The translations under genes were made by a program, and so were the position numbers. The notes under the pieces were generated by a model. It was not told the DNA's origin and made no database searches. It was given only the letters and a program-made list of their open reading frames with translations. From the NCBI GenBank assembly GCA_937896235.1, contig CALBMX010000090.1:1-38102 (forward strand): a stretch of DNA of 38,102 bases, in the 5' to 3' direction. The stretch is from an uncultured bacterium (GTDB lineage: Bacteria; Planctomycetota; UBA1135; GCA-002686595). Shown one piece after another: positions 32,279 through 38,102 of this stretch. Within the stretch, counting starts at the first letter, position 1. Each line of letters starts with the position of its first letter.

Positions 32279-32941
32279 TCACCGCTTGCGAACGAGCAGA
32301 AGTCCGTCACCGATCGGCACCATGGCCGGATCAACGCGCTCGTCTTTGAAGATGGCCTCGTTGAGAGCCCTAATCGTAATCGCCTCGGGTGAATCGGTTC
32401 CCGGATCAAGGACGCGCCCACTTTGGAACATGTTGTCAAAGGCGATCAATCCACCAGGGCGCAACAGCTCGAGGCACTGCTCAAAGTAGCCTGGATACCC
32501 GACCTTGTCCGCGTCGATAAAGGCGAAGTCAAAGCTGCCGGCTTGGCCCTCGTCTAGGAGCTTGCCGAGGGTCTCGGCAGCCGGCCCAAGATGCAACTCC
32601 ACACGCGACGCAAGGCCCGCTTTGCGCCACTCCTCCACGGCGATATCCGTCCACTCCGGCGAGGTGTCACAGGCAACCAAGAGGCCGTCCTTGGGCAGAT
32701 GCTCAGCCACGCACAAGGAGCTGTACCCAGTGAATGTTCCAATCTCAAGTGCGCGCTTCGCTCCCGAGATCATGATGAGCAGCGCCATCAAGCGACCCTG
32801 CTCAACCGAGATTTGCATCATTCCCCACTCCATGGGCAGCGTCTTGGCCCGCAGCTCGGCGAGCTGCATTGATTCCCGTTGTTTCGACAGTTCGTTGAGG
32901 TAGTCGCTGATGCGAGGATCGCTGTAGGTTTGTGTGGACAT
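32279..32941 (-). CDS. Class I SAM-dependent O-methyltransferase (caffeoyl-CoA type)
   Basis: ATG 32941 gives 220 residues; the frame runs further upstream, but the added part is not family-like. SAM-binding motif I is ALEIGTFTGYSSL, the acidic motif II is VACDTSPEW, and FDFAFIDADKVGYPGYFE carries the metal-binding Asp of the cation-dependent catechol/caffeoyl-CoA O-methyltransferase family, with FDNMFQSG following. Members methylate catechol-type hydroxyl groups on small molecules; the bacterial substrate is unknown. It is cytosolic and monocistronic. Confidence 0.93.
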   Translation of the reverse strand: MSTQTYSDPRISDYLNELSKQRESMQLAELRAKTLPMEWGMMQISVEQGRLMALLIMISGAKRALEIGTFTGYSSLCVAEHLPKDGLLVACDTSPEWTDIAVEEWRKAGLASRVELHLGPAAETLGKLLDEGQAGSFDFAFIDADKVGYPGYFEQCLELLRPGGLIAFDNMFQSGRVLDPGTDSPEAITIRALNEAIFKDERVDPAMVPIGDGLLLVRKR

Positions 32942-33226
32942 GCCTACAGCATAACGCGAGGCAAAACCAAAGTGGTGAGGAGTCGTGCGTGCCACGCGCA
33001 TCTTACTTAGAGGACCTGTCTTCCCTACCCACCCCGGCGGTCCTCGTGGTGCGGCTCCCAAGGGGCACATGCGTCTCCGACAGCGATCAGGTTTGGCAGG
33101 GCTACGCTGGATGCCTGTTTGGTTGAAGGTGAGCAGGGGCCGCCCACGCGTAGTCGGGGTCTCTTTTCCGCATGCAAAACACTCGCTCACCTTTTGAAAA
33201 GTGGTCCTGTTGCCCTAAGGTTCTGC

Positions 33227-35182
33227 ATGCAAACACCACTGATGCTCTTTCGATTGCCCCTTCTATTACTCGGGTTCCTCGGTCTCTTCGCCTTGCCCGG
33301 TTCGAGCGACTCCGACGATACGATTGCAGTTGCGCTCCTCGCGAGTCACGCGCCTTCCGTCGTAAGGATTGAGGTGGTCGTCGACGGCAAGGTGGCAGTG
33401 CAAGGCAGCGGATTTTTTGTAGGTGTCAACCAGCTCGTCACAGCGCACCACATCTTAGATACGGCGGTTAAGAAGTCAGAAGGAGTCACCCTGCGTGGAA
33501 GGACAGCTAGCGGGGCGACCTTCCCGATCAAGCTGGTTTTGGCGGCGGACAGCTTGCAGGACCTGCTCGTTTGCGAGGTCGAGTTCGAGGGCCTTCCCGT
33601 GACCTTGGCCGAGCCCGACTATGAAGCGGGGGTAGGGTCCAGCTCCTACTCCATCGGATTCCCAGCCGATGGAAGCTGCGCTGTGCGGTTCGGACCTGTC
33701 ACCGACCTCGACGTAAGGATCGAACGGCGCGAAGGGTGGCGCTCTAACATCGAGCTTGGTTTTAGTGGGCAGGGCGGATTCTCCGGCAGTCCGGTACTCT
33801 CCCCAGAGGGTCGAGTCTACGGAATGGTACTGGGCAGAACCGAGAGTGCCCACTCGACACTCGGCGTCCAAACCCGGGCGCTTTGCAGCGCAGTAGCCTT
33901 AGCAAAGAAGGGTCGGCCTCGCTCGATTCCGGACTATATCGAGCAGCGCATCGCCGCGCCCGGCACGCCGGGTGAAGTGCTGACCGTCAACTCGGCAGGT
34001 GTCCTCAAGCTCGGCGCAGCGAGCGCCATAGCGCACGGGGAGCGGATTCAACTCGAGCGCAAGGGGCTCTATTACTGCGTGGGTTTCTGGACACAGGGCG
34101 ACGACTACTTGACGTGGGAGATTGATCTTCCAGCGGCGGGATCCTATGCCCTCACCCTCTTTTCGGCCTGTCCGCGAGGCGTTTCGGGAACACCTGTGGC
34201 TTTTGTAGCGGCCGAGAGTCGAGTGGATTTTCACGTGACAGGCACGGACTCCTTTGTGGACTTCCACCATGCCACTTTTGGCGAGCTGGAACTTCCGGCG
34301 GGCCGCTCTACGGTCTCCCTGCGGGCCACCGAAGCACCTGGTTATGCCGTGATGGATCTCGACACGATCCTCCTTACGCCCGCTGCACAGCTTAGGGATG
34401 TGTACCACCCCACCGCGCTTCCCGAGGACGTAGCCGAGCTCTTCATCGAAGATGGAAACCTCAACGCGGACGTCGCCCTTGTCGTCGTCGCAGACGGCCC
34501 CCTGTCAACGCTAGAGATGTCGCCCCTTTTTGACGAGTGGAGAGACTCCGTCCACCTGGTTTTTGTGCACCAAGCTCAGACCTGGAACCCGTCCATTGGA
34601 CTGCCTGGGTTTGACTTCAAAGACGCCCAACACGAATCCACGATCTCGACGAGGGTCCTCGCTCGCGTCACCACACATCTACGAAAATCAAAGTCGACTG
34701 TTCTCGCCTATGGCGCGTCTTATGGAGCCCACCTACTCCAGGATACAATCGACTCCAAAGAGAAGCTGTTTGACGCCGTTGGTCTCACTGCCGGGAGGGT
34801 CGACATGGACGAGGACCTCTGGAGAGCGACCCGGGCTGGCAAACGGGTCCTGTTCGACTTCAGGACTCAGGAATGGATCCACGTGGGCCCTCTTTTCGAG
34901 CCGGGACAATCCAATGCGGAGGGTCTCCTACGCTCCGCCTTAGGTCATAAACGCAACTCCGCCCTCTTGGCGGAGAGCGATCTCTCCCACGTCGTTTTCC
35001 AGTTTGGCGATCGCGATCGCACGGTCGGAGCGCTGTCCGATTCCGAGATCGAGTTTTTGCTACAACGAGGCGCAAAGGTACTCCCCGAAGAGGGCTTGGA
35101 CCACAACGAGATGACCTCTCCCCAAGCTCTCCGACGCTTGCTAGGTGCCGTCTTTGAGGTCGCAGGAATCAGCCACGAATAG
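33227..35182 (+). CDS. Secreted trypsin-like serine protease / sugar-binding-like / alpha-beta hydrolase fusion
   Basis: ATG 33227 starts a signal peptide (LFRLPLLLLGFLGLFALPGS) and gives 651 residues. Residues 35-260 are a trypsin-like protease with His75 (VTAHHIL), Asp112 (QDLLVCE) and Ser186 (GFSGSPV). About 290-420 (RKGLYYCVGFWTQGDDYLTW, then PAAGSYALTLFSACPRG) resemble the beta-sandwich modules found after sulfatases and glycosidases, probably sugar-binding. About 430-645 look like an alpha/beta hydrolase with Ser in AYGASYGAH, Asp in FGDRDRTVG and His in GLDHNEM. The whole points to an exported enzyme with two hydrolytic centres on a binding scaffold. It is convergent with the FkbM gene; a hairpin lies directly after the stop. 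Confidence 0.85.
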   Translation: MQTPLMLFRLPLLLLGFLGLFALPGSSDSDDTIAVALLASHAPSVVRIEVVVDGKVAVQGSGFFVGVNQLVTAHHILDTAVKKSEGVTLRGRTASGATFPIKLVLAADSLQDLLVCEVEFEGLPVTLAEPDYEAGVGSSSYSIGFPADGSCAVRFGPVTDLDVRIERREGWRSNIELGFSGQGGFSGSPVLSPEGRVYGMVLGRTESAHSTLGVQTRALCSAVALAKKGRPRSIPDYIEQRIAAPGTPGEVLTVNSAGVLKLGAASAIAHGERIQLERKGLYYCVGFWTQGDDYLTWEIDLPAAGSYALTLFSACPRGVSGTPVAFVAAESRVDFHVTGTDSFVDFHHATFGELELPAGRSTVSLRATEAPGYAVMDLDTILLTPAAQLRDVYHPTALPEDVAELFIEDGNLNADVALVVVADGPLSTLEMSPLFDEWRDSVHLVFVHQAQTWNPSIGLPGFDFKDAQHESTISTRVLARVTTHLRKSKSTVLAYGASYGAHLLQDTIDSKEKLFDAVGLTAGRVDMDEDLWRATRAGKRVLFDFRTQEWIHVGPLFEPGQSNAEGLLRSALGHKRNSALLAESDLSHVVFQFGDRDRTVGALSDSEIEFLLQRGAKVLPEEGLDHNEMTSPQALRRLLGAVFEVAGISHE

Positions 35183-35205
35183 CCCACTCCGCGCCTCGGA
35201 GCGGG
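35183..35205. terminator. Shared hairpin between convergent genes
   Basis: CCCACTCCG (35183-35191) pairs with CGGAGCGGG (35197-35205), one A-C mismatch, loop CGCCT. It begins at the first base after the stop at 35182 and lies in the 35-base gap before the end of the FkbM gene, so it may serve both. Confidence 0.5.
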
Positions 35206-35217
35206 CAGCCAAGGCCC

Positions 35218-36078
35218 TCATTCCGGAAGGAGCGTTCCCGAGAGAAAGGCGACAAACCTGGGAGCAAAGTCGGTCGCGCTCTTGCGGTCCAACTCCATCA
35301 AGGCTCGCATGGCGAGGTCGCTTGCGCCGTAGAGATCGTGCAGGATCAAGGCGACCTTCTTCAGCTGCAAGGGGGACAGTCCGTCAAACTTAGTGAAGTC
35401 TTTAACAAAGACTGCGTCACTCCAAAACACCTGGCCAAACCCGCCATAGAGATCTCCGTTGGCGCGAAAGGGCCGAACCGCACGACTCATCATTTGCACA
35501 AAGCTGTGGAAAACAAAACCCTGTGAGCGCAGGAATTGCTCCACTTCCGAGAACAGCGGCTGCCCATGGTACATGGGAAGGAACTCCACCTCCGTGTGAA
35601 CGACAAGGCAAGTGGACAGATGGTTCACACCGTTTTTGAACACTTCGAGTTCACCGCCTTGGATGTCGATTTTGAGGTAGTCGACGTTGGGAATCCCCTC
35701 GATGTCATCCAATCGGGTGGTGGCCATCGGAATGCGCTCCTTGACCTCACCCCAAGTCGGCATGCCGTGAAAATTCGCGAGGAGCTCGGTGTTGGGCTCC
35801 AGGAGGGAGGTCATACCCGGAGACGCGCAGACCTTTAGGATTTGCTCCTTCCCATCATAGACTGCGTTGGGGAAGTAGGTCTCGTTCGGGCCTTTCATCG
35901 CGTTGAGTTTCGCGAGTGCCTCGGGGTTGGGTTCAAAGCCAAAGATCCGGGCGGCCCCCCTATCGAGAAGGGGCTTATACGGAGGGTCGCCATCGATCGG
36001 ATTCGCTCCGACATCAACCACATCGATCAGGTCCGAGAGCCCTAGAAGAGCGGCGAAAGAGAGTGGACTGCTGTTCAT
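35218..36078 (-). CDS. FkbM-family SAM-dependent methyltransferase
   Basis: ATG 36078 gives 286 residues. The SAM-binding motif is VVDVGANPIDG, an acidic FGFEPNPEAL follows, then the family's characteristic VDYLKIDIQGGELEVFKNG block and VVHTEVEFLPMYHGQP. FkbM-type enzymes methylate hydroxyl groups of sugars and polyketides and are common in surface-polysaccharide and glycan loci. The C-terminal 60 residues extend beyond the methyltransferase fold and look helical. No glycosyltransferase genes are next to it, so its acceptor is unclear. Cytosolic; convergent with the protease fusion gene. Confidence 0.92.
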   Translation of the reverse strand: MNSSPLSFAALLGLSDLIDVVDVGANPIDGDPPYKPLLDRGAARIFGFEPNPEALAKLNAMKGPNETYFPNAVYDGKEQILKVCASPGMTSLLEPNTELLANFHGMPTWGEVKERIPMATTRLDDIEGIPNVDYLKIDIQGGELEVFKNGVNHLSTCLVVHTEVEFLPMYHGQPLFSEVEQFLRSQGFVFHSFVQMMSRAVRPFRANGDLYGGFGQVFWSDAVFVKDFTKFDGLSPLQLKKVALILHDLYGASDLAMRALMELDRKSATDFAPRFVAFLSGTLLPE

Positions 36079-36184
36079 AATTCGAGGCCCCAAAAGCGTA
36101 ACGTCAACGACTGCCAAGGGGCTAGCTTAGGCCGCAGAGAGCCAAATACCAAGGTGGGATTGCTCCCTCGCAGAAGGGACTCCT

Positions 36185-37912
36185 CTAAAGGGGATATTCC
36201 TTCCCCGCACGGATCCAAGTCTCTTTGTCCTGCCCGACGACTGCCCCCTCGGGTAGCTCCGCAAAACCGTTTGCTACACCGCCATCGCGGACTTCAAAGT
36301 CATCGCGCTCCAAGAGCTCGTCGGTATACCACATCGCGCGCACTCTCCAAACGCCCTCGCGAAGCCCCTCGAAGCGCAGCTCTTCCAGCGGCGGAAGTAC
36401 AAACGGCTCTCCGGGCTCTCCGTTCAGCCGCCACTTGATCGGCAGACCCTGGAAACGATCGCTCAGCTCGAGCGCAATCGATCCGGCCCCCGAGCTTACA
36501 GGGTGTAGCTCCAAGGTTACGTCTTCGTCCTCGGCGTGCACCAGCATCATCCCCACCGCTTCGCCTCCCATCGTGGCTGCACTCAAGTAGCGCGTTGGTG
36601 CGATGCTGCTCCACGCCGTCAACGTGAAGCGACCGTCGGGCCCTGCGGTGACATCTTGCTTGGAAACGGGAATTGGAGGCAAGACGGCCGACTCTAAAAA
36701 TACCGAGGGCTGCCGGTAAAATGACAGCGAGGCCTGCACCTGATCCGGTGCCTCCAAAGTCACTTTCGCGCCGGGAACGGGGAGCCCGTCTTGCATCACT
36801 ACGCCCGTCAACTTGGTGGTCGAGCGCAGCTCCATGTTAAGCGTCCTCTTATCGCCAGCGAGCATGTTGACGTTGCGCATGGGGGGCACGCACTCCGCGC
36901 CCGGTCGGAAGATCCGCACACTGATCAACTCGCGCGGCAAATCTGGAATATTGGTAATGCCCCCGGCGTTGACCTGCACGGGGTTGATGAGGTAGTAGGG
37001 GAAAGTTCGGGCTGCTTTTGGATTGCCGGAGGTCAGCCACGCCAGCGCCGGACCTGGCCCACCGACGCTGCCATCCAAGGTCAACGTAAGCACTGCGCCT
37101 TCTTCCATCACGTACTTCAATCGATCGAATTCGACCTCGTGGTTAGCCGTGATATTGATGTTCTCGCGATAAGACGCGAAGCCCTCTTTCTGGAGCTCGA
37201 TGAACGACAAACCCGAGGGTAGATTCGGCAAGAAAAACCGCCCCTCGTCATCGGTATAGCCCACGCCCATATCGATTTGGACGCGCACTTGGGGCAAGGG
37301 CTCGCCCTCTTTATTGAGGACCTGGCCGCGCACGATCCCAAGCCTTCCAAACCCAAGATTAAGCAGCGTCTCACGGCGCGCCCGAAGCCGAACTTCGCGG
37401 CGTGCGCCCACTAAGCCAGGACCCGTGACCTGAACAATCGCGAGGCCAGGCAGTAGGTTCGTCGCGCCGAACTCCCCCTCGGAGCCCGTCACAAGGACGC
37501 GCCCTTTGTTCGGCCCATCGACAAACTCCACGACTGCATTCGAACCCGAATCTTGGTCGCTACCGACACGCCCATTGAGGGTGGCGTTTGCTCCTGAACC
37601 CAGAGTGGCGACGCCCTCCTCGACGGGCAAGCCGCCGATCGTGACCAAGTCCAGCTCCACCTCAAGTGGCCAAAGGACATTCGTCAGGCCACCGCCCTCA
37701 ACCGAATCGCGCGCGAACTCCGGAAGATGCACCTCCGTTGTACCGCGCTGACGCGACAACTCCGAGTGGTCGACAGCTGGACCGGCCACTGCTTCATCGA
37801 TGTTTTCCGCTCCTGTGCCGGAGGGGCTCGAAGACAGGACAAACCAAGCGCCAACGCCAAGCGCCAAGGCGAGCAAAAGGAGAAGCAGGGGGGAGTTCTT
37901 TCTGGAGTTCAA
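36185..37912 (-). CDS. Membrane-anchored protein with carboxypeptidase-regulatory-like domains
   Basis: A 575-residue protein. An N-terminal uncleaved-looking membrane anchor (SPLLLLLLALALGVGAWFVL) is followed by a periplasmic/outer part of beta-sandwich repeats. Two carboxypeptidase-regulatory-like modules are recognisable: about 195-262 (GQVLNKEGEPLPQVRVQI, then YTDDEGRFFLPNLPSG) and about 365-435 (GVVMQDGLPVPGAKVTLEAP, then GPDGRFTLTAW). These prealbumin-like domains mediate binding or stability and have no catalysis of their own. No enzyme domain is visible. Such proteins are frequent and expanded in Planctomycetota and may be cell-surface or scaffold proteins. It follows the FkbM gene's upstream side by 106 bases on the same strand, so co-transcription from 37912 into the FkbM gene is possible. 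Confidence 0.8.
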   Translation of the reverse strand: MNSRKNSPLLLLLLALALGVGAWFVLSSSPSGTGAENIDEAVAGPAVDHSELSRQRGTTEVHLPEFARDSVEGGGLTNVLWPLEVELDLVTIGGLPVEEGVATLGSGANATLNGRVGSDQDSGSNAVVEFVDGPNKGRVLVTGSEGEFGATNLLPGLAIVQVTGPGLVGARREVRLRARRETLLNLGFGRLGIVRGQVLNKEGEPLPQVRVQIDMGVGYTDDEGRFFLPNLPSGLSFIELQKEGFASYRENINITANHEVEFDRLKYVMEEGAVLTLTLDGSVGGPGPALAWLTSGNPKAARTFPYYLINPVQVNAGGITNIPDLPRELISVRIFRPGAECVPPMRNVNMLAGDKRTLNMELRSTTKLTGVVMQDGLPVPGAKVTLEAPDQVQASLSFYRQPSVFLESAVLPPIPVSKQDVTAGPDGRFTLTAWSSIAPTRYLSAATMGGEAVGMMLVHAEDEDVTLELHPVSSGAGSIALELSDRFQGLPIKWRLNGEPGEPFVLPPLEELRFEGLREGVWRVRAMWYTDELLERDDFEVRDGGVANGFAELPEGAVVGQDKETWIRAGKEYPL

Positions 37913-38102
37913 AATGTTCGTCGCCCGTAGGCGAGCCGAGAGGATAGCCGCTTGGCCATCAAACTTGGGATGAGAAGTCTGGACAAGAACGCTCCCGATT
38001 GGACAATCAGTGGATCGCTCAGGATCTTTGAACGCTTGGGGCCCAAATTAGCGGTCAACACAATATAGGATCTAGGGAACGGACGGACCGCCTCACCCAG
38101 AA

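Noticed and set aside
31531..32439. Long overlapping frames on both strands (272 residues plus, 231 residues minus) over the YczE-like gene
   Set aside because: Their translations are Arg/Pro/Ser-rich with no membrane helices or domains, whereas the 31628-32239 frame gives a recognisable membrane protein.

Overview
The window most probably comes from a Planctomycetota chromosome, possibly a marine, particle-associated lineage. The case rests on a GC-rich sequence, many large modular secreted enzymes and lipoproteins, a Ser/Thr kinase fused to an ATPase and repeat region, frequent lack of a clear Shine-Dalgarno, and mostly single genes on alternating strands. No rRNA, tRNA or universal marker gene is present, so the assignment is an inference. 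I see no prophage, CRISPR array or complete IS element.

Layout. 1-485 holds no gene I can support. 486-1724 is a sialidase-like secreted protein. 1897-3098 (minus) is a PHP-domain lipoprotein gene broken by three in-frame stops and one frameshift. 3224-4035 (minus) holds an unknown small gene whose stop overlaps the start of a VOC-fold lipoprotein gene. 4076-6268 is a transglutaminase-like/alpha-beta hydrolase fusion. 6446-9379 (minus) is a five-part GH20 beta-hexosaminidase. 9599-10705 is an Old Yellow Enzyme family oxidoreductase. 10768-12394 is a stretch of decay with a truncated VTT-domain (TVP38/DedA-like) gene and a relic of a 4Fe-4S electron-transfer subunit.

12395-15556 (minus) is a kinase-ATPase regulator, divergent from a small zinc-ribbon membrane protein gene (15836-16153). 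16432-17892 (minus) is a two-catalytic-domain esterase. 18071-18346 is a small glycine-tailed protein followed by two hairpins. 18781-19761 (CorA/ZntB-type transporter) and 19758-23255 (MscK-type mechanosensitive channel) are convergent and share the tetramer CTAG as both stop codons. 23592-24746 (minus) is threonine synthase and 25031-25933 is polyphosphate kinase 2.

The clearest functional unit is 26112-28854: a RimB-type retropepsin-like protease, a RimK-type ATP-grasp ligase carrying an extra C-terminal RCK_C/TrkA_C domain, and an AstE/aspartoacylase-type zinc amidohydrolase, joined by two ATGA overlaps. It reads as a make-and-break amino-acid ligation module, perhaps acting on ribosomal protein S6 or a free peptide. 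A 123-bp MITE-like inverted-repeat element follows it. The right end carries an alpha/beta hydrolase, a CPXCG zinc-ribbon protein, a phosphodiesterase-family lipoprotein, a YczE-like membrane protein, an O-methyltransferase, a trypsin/sugar-binding-like/alpha-beta hydrolase fusion, an FkbM methyltransferase and a membrane-anchored carboxypeptidase-regulatory-like protein. Several convergent gene pairs are separated by compact hairpins that look like shared terminators.
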